A stretch of DNA of 64,000 bases, from contig NZ_CANLNS010000009.1 of NCBI RefSeq assembly GCF_947492715.1, positions 1-64,000 of the forward strand, given 5' to 3'. Source of the DNA: an uncultured Psychroserpens sp. (GTDB taxonomy: Bacteria; Bacteroidota; Bacteroidia; Flavobacteriales; Flavobacteriaceae). Of this stretch, positions 34,911 through 43,277 are shown piece after piece; the first letter of the stretch is position 1; the number at the start of each line of letters is the position of its first letter. The translations under genes were made by a program, and so were the position numbers. Under the pieces are notes generated by a model. That model saw only the letters and a list, made by a program, of their open reading frames with translations, ran no database searches and had not been told where the DNA came from.

Positions 34911-37013
34911 TTAAGCTTCTGCATAACTGGCAAATCCATTTTCTACAGCATTATTATACATACGCATTATCTTTTCAAAAGATAATTTGTATTTGATGTT
35001 GTCATCGGTTTCAAAATTTATTTTATCATAATTATTAAAGTAATTATCATCAAATTTATCATCTACTTCAACCAAACAAAACTTAGCTAATGGTTTAAGA
35101 ATACGAGTAAGTTTTGTTCTTGAACCATGAAGTTTTGGTAACATTTTTTGCATAATTGTAATGTCTATTTTGTCATTTTCAGCAGTTAACCCAAACGTTT
35201 CTAGTTTGAAAATTAATTTTGAGATTTCAAAAGCAGTTCTGTAACCAAACTCTGCACCAGATTTTTGAAGCTCTTTGAAAAACTTATGTATCTCTATTTG
35301 TTGGCCCTCTGTCAATTGGTAGTCTTCATTTTTAGTTGCGATAGTTACAAAATCAGAAGCCATATTAGTACCTTTCCCTTCTAAATTTTTTAAGTCAACA
35401 CTTTTTGGCTCCTTTAAGAAATCTGCTATATTTCCTTCTTTTACTCTAAACTCTATAGTGTTTGCCCTATCTAACACTTTAGGGCTAAACATATATGTAG
35501 TCTCATCAATGTTAACAGTACCAACTATAAATAAGTTAGGTGGTAATTTTATGGTTTTAGGAATATCGTTGACTTTATCATGGATTTTGTGTAACGGAAT
35601 TACATTTTTAGATTCCATGGCACTTAAAAAGTCTGCAAAATAGCGCTCTACATGACTTAAATTCATTTCGTCTAGAATTAAAAAATAGGGTCTGGTTTCG
35701 TCAATTTTTGCTCTTAATAATAAATCTAAAGCATCGTTATCTGGCTTTACATATTCATCATTTTTTAGGGCATTTGGATATCCTAAAAGCGGTTCTCTAT
35801 TTGTCCAATCTGCACCTACAGGTATTAACGCATATTGGTTTTCATTTTCGCAAATCCACTTTGCAAAGGCTTCTGCCAATTTTGTTTTACCAGAACCAGA
35901 GAGACCACTTAATAACACAAACGGTTTTGTTGCTAAAGAGGCAATGTATCTGGTGATTTGTTTAGTATTATAATTGAGACCTGTAATTTTACATGCTTCT
36001 TGAAAACTATTAGCATCAAATTTTAGCGCTTCTAAATTATCGAAAAATAAACTATCAGTTGATTTAATCTTCTCAATAAATTCGTTCAGAAATCTTAAGT
36101 AATTATTCTTTCCTAAAACTGCTTCTGGAGCACCTCTACTTGTAGCTTGGCTATATCTTATCCATTCTTGGTTATTTGAATTTAATACCAAATCCCCAAT
36201 TTTATTCAATGATTTTTCAAGATTCCCATAGTCAATTGTAAATAGACTATTATGAAAATATGCTTTATTCCAGAAATTTAAGACTACTTCAGTTACTAAT
36301 CCATCATATGATTTTTTGTAATTTGGTTCTTGATTTATCCAATTAATAAATGACTGTTTGATATTAAATTTTGGAGTTTTAAAGCTAGCATTACTAAATT
36401 TTTTTGGGAGTTGTTCTATAAACTTTTTCGTAGATTCTTTATCTGAGAATTTAGAATAAAAATTTTCAGATGCATTTTCATAGAGTTGATTTTGACTATT
36501 TAAATTAGCTAATTCTTTTATTTCAGAAGGTAATAGGTTGTTTAAATTTATATAATCTAATAAACTTAAACCAATAGAGGTTTTAAGCTCATACAATCCT
36601 GCTTGATTAGGAGTTCCTTTGGTTAAACCGCCTAAATTATTTATAAATTGTGGAAAGTAATAAAGATCAGCTTTAGTAATGGGGGAGTTTAAACCTATTA
36701 CCTTTATATTTACTTCTTTTCTCTCTTTTATCGTATTTTCAATAAGTCCTATAGCGTGTATACCATTTTTATAGTTATTATATTTTGGCAAATTATTTTG
36801 CTTAAAATACTTGCTTTTGTTAGAATAATCTCCTCCTATGTGAAGAGCTATTATATCTCCTGTCTTTGCTAAATCAAGATTATTGGGAATGTTATACAAA
36901 GTGTGTTTTTGTAAAATTCCATCGGATAGTTTTTTTAATAAATTGTAAAAGTTTAACTCATTAACATTTTTTGGACAACTTATTTTAGCATAGAAGAAAC
37001 TGGTTTTATTCAT
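34911..37013 (-). CDS. McrB-like AAA+ ATPase with putative modified-base reader domain
   Basis: A 700-residue motor subunit. The AAA+ module (about 355-640) has Walker A LSGLSGSGKTKLAEAF (Lys376), Walker B YFLILDEMNLSHVERYFADF, and a sensor-1 region LFIVGTVNIDETTYMFSPKVLDRA. The MNxxD stretch that gives McrB its GTP preference is here VNIDE, so the nucleotide is uncertain. The N-terminal ~130 residues (KTGDIIALHIGG, then GIHAIGLIENT) resemble an EVE/PUA-like base-reading fold in pattern. The gene sits 2 bases from both neighbours in the operon. An McrBC-type translocating nuclease with the DUF2357 protein is the most likely role. Confidence 0.82.
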   Translation of the reverse strand: MNKTSFFYAKISCPKNVNELNFYNLLKKLSDGILQKHTLYNIPNNLDLAKTGDIIALHIGGDYSNKSKYFKQNNLPKYNNYKNGIHAIGLIENTIKERKEVNIKVIGLNSPITKADLYYFPQFINNLGGLTKGTPNQAGLYELKTSIGLSLLDYINLNNLLPSEIKELANLNSQNQLYENASENFYSKFSDKESTKKFIEQLPKKFSNASFKTPKFNIKQSFINWINQEPNYKKSYDGLVTEVVLNFWNKAYFHNSLFTIDYGNLEKSLNKIGDLVLNSNNQEWIRYSQATSRGAPEAVLGKNNYLRFLNEFIEKIKSTDSLFFDNLEALKFDANSFQEACKITGLNYNTKQITRYIASLATKPFVLLSGLSGSGKTKLAEAFAKWICENENQYALIPVGADWTNREPLLGYPNALKNDEYVKPDNDALDLLLRAKIDETRPYFLILDEMNLSHVERYFADFLSAMESKNVIPLHKIHDKVNDIPKTIKLPPNLFIVGTVNIDETTYMFSPKVLDRANTIEFRVKEGNIADFLKEPKSVDLKNLEGKGTNMASDFVTIATKNEDYQLTEGQQIEIHKFFKELQKSGAEFGYRTAFEISKLIFKLETFGLTAENDKIDITIMQKMLPKLHGSRTKLTRILKPLAKFCLVEVDDKFDDNYFNNYDKINFETDDNIKYKLSFEKIMRMYNNAVENGFASYAEA

Positions 37014-37015
37014 TT

Positions 37016-38203
37016 TTATAAATATTTTCTATCGACGGGTAGTTCATTATTCCAAAATTCTGCATATGAATCAGTTTTCATTATGTCAATTTTGTAATTA
37101 TTTTCATCTTCTTTAATAATAATTACGCTGTCATATCCTAAATCATTTAGCATTTCAATTGTTGCAATTTCCCCCTCTTTAAGCTGCAATGCTTTTCTTA
37201 GTAACCATTCGCCAAGACCTTTATTGGATTTGGTCATCAATCCTTTGCCTTTGTTTATTTTCTTTCCACCAATTTCAATCTTTGATGTTTGGCACATACT
37301 TGCTTTGAAAGTTTTTCTATTAGGAAGATGTAAATTGAAATGATTTTTGTCACTCTTGATTGAAGGGAAAAAATTTGGAAATTTATGGTGTATTTTAGCA
37401 GGAACTGGAATGTAAATTTCGTTTTTATTTCTCTTTCTACCTTTGGCGTGCCATTGATTTAAACCACTTTTTTCGTATATGTACTTTACTCCGTTCTTTA
37501 TTCCATAAAGAGGTAGAATAATATAATCTTTTCCCTTAATAAGAGAATCAGTTATTTCTTCAGGAAATAGATCTAGTAATAGGCTGTAAGGGTCTTCAAT
37601 TATGTCAATCTTTAATTTGTAAGCGTGCTCAGGAATTATAAATTTTCTATAAAGAGTACTTTTGGAATAGTTATAAGTATAAAAATTCTTGCCATCATAA
37701 AATTGTAAGCTAGACTTATTTTCTTTTACAGATTCAATATTTCGAATATCAATATGATTGTAATCTGTTTCAAAGAGAATTAGTTCTTTTTCCCTTCTGG
37801 CTACAATGTGGTAGATTGAAGATTTTATATCATATAGTCTTTTGGCTAAATTAATTCTATCATTTCTATATTTTCCTAACTTTATTGCAAGTTCCTTTCC
37901 TTTGTAATTCTTTAAACGCTCAGATAGTTTATTAAATTCTGCAATTTTTTCAGTTTTAGTATTGGTTTTTGATATAAAAGTTTTTAGACCAATTCCAACT
38001 GAATTATAATCAGCATCAAATGCAACGTCAGATCTGGATAGGTTATTTGCAACAAAACTTCTGCAAAATATGTTTTCGGCTACTCTGTAATTTATTAACG
38101 GTATTGAATTATCACTAAAAAGACCAGAAAGCTTAGAAACTGCAGAAAGTAATTTTAAATATTCTCCGTTATTTTCAATATCTATTTCTGCAAATGATTT
38201 CAT
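37016..38203 (-). CDS. Putative restriction subunit with B3-like C-terminal DNA-binding domain
   Basis: A 395-residue protein. Residues about 225-385 match, from memory, the C-terminal domain of NgoFVII-type restriction enzymes, related to the B3/EcoRII-N DNA-binding fold. The segments are SGLNQWHAKGRKRNKNEIYI, VPAKIHHKFPNFFP, a LPNRKTFKASMCQ strand pair and LGEWLLRKALQLKEGEIATIEMLNDLGYDSV. The N-terminal half has LSRSDVAFDADYNSVGIGLK, where Asp63/Asp65 and Lys74 could form a degenerate nuclease site, but no phospholipase D motif. It overlaps the methyltransferase stop by four bases (ATGA). It probably supplies sequence recognition for the system; whether it cuts DNA itself is open. Confidence 0.65.
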   Translation of the reverse strand: MKSFAEIDIENNGEYLKLLSAVSKLSGLFSDNSIPLINYRVAENIFCRSFVANNLSRSDVAFDADYNSVGIGLKTFISKTNTKTEKIAEFNKLSERLKNYKGKELAIKLGKYRNDRINLAKRLYDIKSSIYHIVARREKELILFETDYNHIDIRNIESVKENKSSLQFYDGKNFYTYNYSKSTLYRKFIIPEHAYKLKIDIIEDPYSLLLDLFPEEITDSLIKGKDYIILPLYGIKNGVKYIYEKSGLNQWHAKGRKRNKNEIYIPVPAKIHHKFPNFFPSIKSDKNHFNLHLPNRKTFKASMCQTSKIEIGGKKINKGKGLMTKSNKGLGEWLLRKALQLKEGEIATIEMLNDLGYDSVIIIKEDENNYKIDIMKTDSYAEFWNNELPVDRKYL

Positions 38204-39420
38204 ACAATTTTTATTATCTCTTTAGCAATTCTTTCTATAACTGTTGTTGTTACAGAGTTTCCAGCTTGCATGTAAAGTTTACTGTTTGCAAGATTTGGTA
38301 GAATATAATTTTCCGGATAACCTTGGAAAGAGAAACACTCTCTTGGAGTTAGTTTCCGGATACCATAATTGTCTTTTATTAGCGGTACGTTATGACCTCC
38401 TGTTCCCATGTTTGCAGTTAATGTAGGACAAACATTACTCTTATTTTCTCTCACATAAACTCTCCTCCATTGATAAACCGTATCTTTTGAGGTCATAGTT
38501 TTCTCTAATTCAGGGTAATATTGGTGAGTTTTTGGATAATAATATTTTTCTTCTTGTTTACCTTTTTCCAGAATATCATGAATTGTTTTAGTGAGCTCGA
38601 TTTCTTCCGGAAATTTAAATTTAGTATGTTTTTTAACTTGCTTAGGGTCAAATGCTACAATGAATATACGTTCTCTGTTCTGTGGTATATTGGCGTGAGT
38701 CATAGAATTTAATACTTCAGAATAAACTTTGTATTTTAATTTTTTCTCTAAAATTTCAACAATAGTTTTAAATGTTTTCCCTTTATCATGTGAAACTAAA
38801 TTTTTCACATTCTCAAGAAAAACTACTTTAGGTCTATGCTTTTCTATTATGTTTTCAACATCAAAAAACAATGTTCCTCTAGTATCAGCAAAACCTTTTC
38901 TGTAGCCTGCAATTGAAAAAGCTTGACATGGAAATCCAGCACATAAAACATCAAACTTTTTTGGTATAAAACTTTTAGTCCTTTCTTTGGTGATATCACC
39001 GAATGGAATTTCGCCAAAATTTTCTCGATAAGTTTTTTTTGCCGCATTGTCCCATTCACTGGTGTAAACACATTTTCCGCCAACATTTTGTAATGCTAAC
39101 CTAAAACCACCGATACCAGCAAATAAATCTATAAATTTAAATGAATAATTTTCAGGTGTTGGAAATGGCACATTTTTCACTTCAAACAATAACTGTTGCA
39201 GAGCCTCTTCTTTTTCTATAGGAGAGTTCTCGTCTAATTTATATTGTAGAAAGTTTTTGAAAGCTTTTATAGCCTCTTTTTTGTAATGTTTTGAAACTCC
39301 ATTGTCTAAATTATGTAAATAGTGAGTTATAAGTGCTTGTCCTTCGGGTTCAACTAGTCTTATTTTATAGTTTTTACCTTCAAATTCTTGAATGCTTACG
39401 CTCTGTTTTTCCTTAATCAA
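38200..39420 (-). CDS. DNA (cytosine-5-)-methyltransferase
   Basis: Transfers a methyl group from SAM to C5 of cytosine at a specific site. In the 406 residues the motifs are complete. Motif I is IDLFAGIGGFRLAL (about 97-110), and motif IV is AGFPCQAFSIAG with catalytic Cys165. Motif VI is ENVKNL, motif VIII NIPQNRERIFI, and motif X QAGNSVTTTVIERIA. The target-recognition region between VIII and IX has RRVYVRENKSNVCPTLTANM. An ~90-residue N-terminal extension precedes the catalytic domain. It is first of the tight four-gene operon and has its own -7 box, so protective methylation can precede restriction. The recognition site cannot be read from sequence. Confidence 0.95.
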   Translation of the reverse strand: MIKEKQSVSIQEFEGKNYKIRLVEPEGQALITHYLHNLDNGVSKHYKKEAIKAFKNFLQYKLDENSPIEKEEALQQLLFEVKNVPFPTPENYSFKFIDLFAGIGGFRLALQNVGGKCVYTSEWDNAAKKTYRENFGEIPFGDITKERTKSFIPKKFDVLCAGFPCQAFSIAGYRKGFADTRGTLFFDVENIIEKHRPKVVFLENVKNLVSHDKGKTFKTIVEILEKKLKYKVYSEVLNSMTHANIPQNRERIFIVAFDPKQVKKHTKFKFPEEIELTKTIHDILEKGKQEEKYYYPKTHQYYPELEKTMTSKDTVYQWRRVYVRENKSNVCPTLTANMGTGGHNVPLIKDNYGIRKLTPRECFSFQGYPENYILPNLANSKLYMQAGNSVTTTVIERIAKEIIKIV

Positions 39421-39442
39421 AATCCAAAAAATGTATATTAAA

Positions 39443-39450
39443 CAAATGTA
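39443..39450 (-). promoter_or_regulatory. -7 box of the methyltransferase gene
   Basis: Minus-strand TACATTTG, an exact TAnnTTTG, 22 bases before the methyltransferase ATG, in the 55-base gap after the small upstream gene. No -33 TTG is visible. Confidence 0.45.
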
Positions 39451-39475
39451 GTATTTTTTTAAAACACATTATATT

Positions 39476-40009
39476 TTATTTATTAACTGCGACTGTATCG
39501 ATATGTTTAAGATGCTTAAAGCCAATGAAGCTCATATTGTTTACAGTAGAAGATTTTTCAATATGTGTTCTTTCTAAGTTTTCACGAACGACGTCTTTTG
39601 TTGCTAAACCACAAATTGTGAAAGTAATATGATCTTTTTTAATCACAAAAAACACAGGTCTTTTTATATTGTCAATGTTTATTAAAGGCAGAGAACCGAA
39701 TTCAAATACATGAACATCTACTAAATCTCCATTTAAGTTAATTTTTGGTTGAAAATCTTTTAAGTTGATGGTAGTAAAATCAACTATGGGAAGATTTAAA
39801 TGTTTTTGAATAGAAATTAAGCCACCAACATTCATCATTGTTTTCTCAAAAAAAGCTTGTCCTTCATATCTGTCTCTTAATTGATTAAGGTTATCTAACC
39901 CTAAATGTTTCATGACAGATTCCCTAATCAAAATCTCATCGTTTCTTGTAAATCTTATTTGAGGGTAAGTTCTTAAGAACTCACCAATATATTTTAAAAA
40001 TAATTTCAT
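39476..40009 (-). CDS. Unrecognised protein at the head of the restriction island
   Basis: A 177-residue soluble protein on the same strand as the restriction genes, 55 bases upstream of the methyltransferase. The N-terminal third is helical. The rest alternates strands, with DVHVFEFGSLPLINIDNI, RPVFFVIKKDHITFTICGLATKDVV and a closing SFIGFKHLKHI. I do not recognise it. The strand pattern loosely recalls small nuclease-fold proteins, but no D...ExK set is visible. It has no helix-turn-helix like a controller protein. It may be part of the system, for example a regulator or accessory subunit, or an older neighbour. Confidence 0.55.
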   Translation of the reverse strand: MKLFLKYIGEFLRTYPQIRFTRNDEILIRESVMKHLGLDNLNQLRDRYEGQAFFEKTMMNVGGLISIQKHLNLPIVDFTTINLKDFQPKINLNGDLVDVHVFEFGSLPLINIDNIKRPVFFVIKKDHITFTICGLATKDVVRENLERTHIEKSSTVNNMSFIGFKHLKHIDTVAVNK

Positions 40010-40042
40010 TCTTCTTCTTTAATTTCTAGAAAAACAAATCTA

Positions 40043-40075
40043 CAAAAATATAGAGCTTAATTAATATTATCTCAA
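40043..40075 (-). promoter_or_regulatory. Promoter upstream of the restriction island
   Basis: On the minus strand TTG (40073-40075), 22 bases, TATTTTTG (40043-40050). A second exact -7 match, TAGATTTG, overlaps the downstream side at 40035-40042. Either would give a 20-30-base leader to the ATG at 40009. Confidence 0.5.
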
Positions 40076-40153
40076 CCTATTATTTCCGAACGAGATTACA
40101 TAGTTTAAATAAGTAGTTAATAAGTGTTTTGGAACTTGTAAGAAAAATATTAC

Positions 40154-43012
40154 TTAATGCGCCTCCAACCAATTATCTCCAATATCCATATCGACTTCTA
40201 GAGGAACGTCTAATTTGTAAGCGCTTTCCATTTCGGTTTTAATAAGTGTTTTAAGCGATTCTAACTCAGGTTTATAGGCGTCAAATACGAGTTCATCATG
40301 TACCTGAAGCAGCATTTTCGATTTGTAATCTCCTGCTCTAAGTTTCTCATGAATATTAATCATCGCTATTTTAATAATATCGGCTGCACTTCCTTGAATC
40401 GGAGCGTTTACGGCATTACGCTCTGCTGCACCTCTAACCACTGCATTACGTGAGTTGATATCTTTTAAATAACGACGACGACCTAAAACCGTTTGTACAT
40501 AACCGTTATCCCTTGCAAAATCAACCTGCTCGCTCATATAAGCACGTAATTTTGGATAGGTTTCGTAATAGGTGTCAATGAGTTCTTTAGATTCAGAACG
40601 CGAGAGATTCGTTTGATTGCTCAATCCAAAAGCAGACACACCATAGATAATTCCGAAATTCACGGTTTTAGCATTACTACGCTGTTCTCTGGTCACTTCG
40701 GAAAGCGGAACATTAAATACTTTTGAAGCGGTTGAGGCATGAATATCTTCGCCTTGTTTAAAGGCTTCAATCATCGTTTCTTCTTTGCTAAGCGCTGCGA
40801 TAATACGCAGTTCTATCTGAGAGTAATCGGCTGCAAGTAAGGTGTAATCCTCATTTCTAGGAATAAAGGCCTTTCGCACTTGTCGTCCGCGTTCAGTACG
40901 AATTGGAATGTTTTGCAAATTCGGATTGTTACTACTTAGACGTCCTGTAGCGGCAACAGTTTGCATATAATCGGTGTGCACTCTGCCTGTAGACGCATCA
41001 ACCTGTAATGGTAAAGCATCGACATAAGTGCTTTTTAATTTTGATAAGCCTCTAAAGTCTAGAATATTTTGAATAATCTCATGATCTTTCGCTAGGTAAC
41101 TTAATACATCTTCAGACGTAGAATATTGTCCAGTTTTTGTCTTTTTAGGTTTGTCTACCAATTTCATTTTTTCAAATAAAATCACACCTAATTGTTTTGG
41201 TGATGCAATATTGAATTCTTCACCTGCGGCCTCATAAATTTTCTTTTCGAGATTAGCAATATCTGTGTTGAGTTGTTCAGACAGGGAGTTCAAGAATTCT
41301 TTATCTAGGTTAATGCCTTCCAATTCCATGGTTGCCAAAACTCGAACTAGAGGCAACTCAATGTCATCAAATAATGTTTTGGTATTGGCTTCGCCCAATT
41401 CTTTTTCAAAATGCTCTTTAAGCTGTAGGGTTATGTCGGCATCTTCAACGGCGTATTCCGTTTGCTTTTCTAAAGGAACGTCGCGCATTGATAGTTGGTT
41501 TTTTCCTTTTTTTCCCAGTAACTCTGTAATAGATATAGGCGTATAATTAAGATAAGTTTCAGCCAATACATCCATATTATGTCGCATGTCTGGATTGATG
41601 AGGTAATGCGCTAACATCGTATCAAAGAGTTTGCCTTTAACATCAACATCATATTTGGCTAAAACTTTAATGTCATATTTTAAATTTTGCCCAATTTTTT
41701 GAATAGCTTCATTTTCAAAAAACGGACGTAAGATTTCTATGAGTTCTTGTGCTTCGTTTTTATCTTCCGGAAAAGGGATGTAAAAGCCCTTTCCAACTTC
41801 CCATGAAAATGCAATGCCAACGAGCTCTGCAGTTAATGGGTTAAGACCAGTTGTTTCGGTATCAAAGCATACAGAGGTCTGGTTCAGTAAATTTTTAACA
41901 AACAGCTTTGTTGCCATACCAGGAGCAATACTTTGATAAAAATGTGCAGTGGTTGCTGATGTTTTTCTTGTGTATTCTGAAACCGCTTCGGTGCTGTTAG
42001 TATCATCTCCTCCAAATAAAGAAAATTGCCCTGCTCCAGCATTAGCAGAGGTTTTAGGCTTTGGTGTTGCTTTAGACTTCTCAACTGCGCTCGAAGTGAC
42101 AGAGTTAGGTTTAGTTGACGTTTCTTCTTCCGTAGAAAATGTTTTTAGGAAATTATCAGTTAACCTTCTAAATTCTAAATTCTGAAATATCTCTTTTACT
42201 TTTTCGATATCTGGATGGTCCAGTTCAAAATCCTTAGCATTGAATTCTACTGGAACGTCGAGCATAATGGTTGCTAGCTTCTTTGATAATAAACCCAATT
42301 CACCATTAGCTTCAACTTTTTCTTTCATTTTACCTTTGAGCTGATCTGTATTAGCGAGCAAGCCTTCCATACTACCAAACTGATTGATAAACTTCTTAGC
42401 CGTTTTTTCACCAACACCAGGAAGTCCTGGGATATTGTCACTAGCATCTCCCATCATGCCTAAAAAGTCAATCACTTGCATAGGATCTGTCACTTCAAAT
42501 TTTTTCTGCACTTCAGGAATGCCCCAAGTTTCATAACCGCCTCCAAAAACAGGTCTGTACATAAAAATGTTCTCGGTTACTAACTGTGCAAAATCCTTAT
42601 CTGGCGTCACCATATACGTTTTATAACCTTCTTTTTCAGCCTGTCTTGATAGGGTTCCAATAACATCATCTGCTTCGTAGCCTTCTTTCACCATGATTGG
42701 AATATGCATGGCTTTAAGAATCTCGTAGATATATGGAACTGCTGTTTTAATGCCTTCTGGTGTTTCATCACGATTGGCTTTATAGGCCTCGTACATTTCT
42801 ATACGGTCTGCACTTCCTCCTTTGTCAAAGCAAACAGCTAGGTGATCAGGTCGTTCACGTTTAATCACATCCAATAAGGAATTCATAAAACCCATTATGG
42901 CCGAGGTGTCTTCACCTTTTGAGTTAATTCTTGGATTTTTTATGAAAGCGTAATACCCACGAAAAATTAGGGCATAAGCATCAACTAAAAAAAGACGTTT
43001 CTGATCTGACAT
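40154..43012 (-). CDS. polA: DNA polymerase I
   Basis: Repair and Okazaki-fragment polymerase, 952 residues, with all three domains. The N-terminal 5'-3' exonuclease/flap domain (1-290) has LVDAYALIFRGYYAF and GVGEKTAKKFI. A short Ser/Thr/Lys linker (about 295-350) follows. The 3'-5' exonuclease has an intact CFDTETTGL (DxE) motif. The polymerase domain has motif A AADYSQIELRI, motif B RSNAKTVNFGIIYG and motif C QVHDELVF. Proofreading residues are present, unlike in some family members. The ATG at 43012 is preceded by a 265-base divergent region shared with the isoaspartyl peptidase gene. Confidence 0.96.
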   Translation of the reverse strand: MSDQKRLFLVDAYALIFRGYYAFIKNPRINSKGEDTSAIMGFMNSLLDVIKRERPDHLAVCFDKGGSADRIEMYEAYKANRDETPEGIKTAVPYIYEILKAMHIPIMVKEGYEADDVIGTLSRQAEKEGYKTYMVTPDKDFAQLVTENIFMYRPVFGGGYETWGIPEVQKKFEVTDPMQVIDFLGMMGDASDNIPGLPGVGEKTAKKFINQFGSMEGLLANTDQLKGKMKEKVEANGELGLLSKKLATIMLDVPVEFNAKDFELDHPDIEKVKEIFQNLEFRRLTDNFLKTFSTEEETSTKPNSVTSSAVEKSKATPKPKTSANAGAGQFSLFGGDDTNSTEAVSEYTRKTSATTAHFYQSIAPGMATKLFVKNLLNQTSVCFDTETTGLNPLTAELVGIAFSWEVGKGFYIPFPEDKNEAQELIEILRPFFENEAIQKIGQNLKYDIKVLAKYDVDVKGKLFDTMLAHYLINPDMRHNMDVLAETYLNYTPISITELLGKKGKNQLSMRDVPLEKQTEYAVEDADITLQLKEHFEKELGEANTKTLFDDIELPLVRVLATMELEGINLDKEFLNSLSEQLNTDIANLEKKIYEAAGEEFNIASPKQLGVILFEKMKLVDKPKKTKTGQYSTSEDVLSYLAKDHEIIQNILDFRGLSKLKSTYVDALPLQVDASTGRVHTDYMQTVAATGRLSSNNPNLQNIPIRTERGRQVRKAFIPRNEDYTLLAADYSQIELRIIAALSKEETMIEAFKQGEDIHASTASKVFNVPLSEVTREQRSNAKTVNFGIIYGVSAFGLSNQTNLSRSESKELIDTYYETYPKLRAYMSEQVDFARDNGYVQTVLGRRRYLKDINSRNAVVRGAAERNAVNAPIQGSAADIIKIAMINIHEKLRAGDYKSKMLLQVHDELVFDAYKPELESLKTLIKTEMESAYKLDVPLEVDMDIGDNWLEAH

Positions 43013-43277
43013 GTTATATCATATTTTATTTAAGTAAACTTCGTAAAACGCTCTTTTTTCATTTCTGCCTCAAAATAAAAAAGAAAAGTAGCTATGGCTA
43101 TGTTTAATTTTTATTTTTTCACATATTCTAAAAAAATCATCATTTTACGTATAAGTTGACCTAAACAAAAAATGATATTGAGCTTTTTTTGAAGTTTATA
43201 AAGCTACAAAAACTTATGCGTTTATATGGAACAAATTAAACTACAATTTGTAATTTTCCGCAGTAAAAAATATTACA

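Noticed and set aside
32602-40009. Interpretation of the island as a pure type IV (McrBC) system or as BREX
   Set aside because: A co-operonic 5mC methyltransferase would make methyl-dependent cutting self-destructive. None of the BREX genes (pglZ, brxC, brxL) is present.
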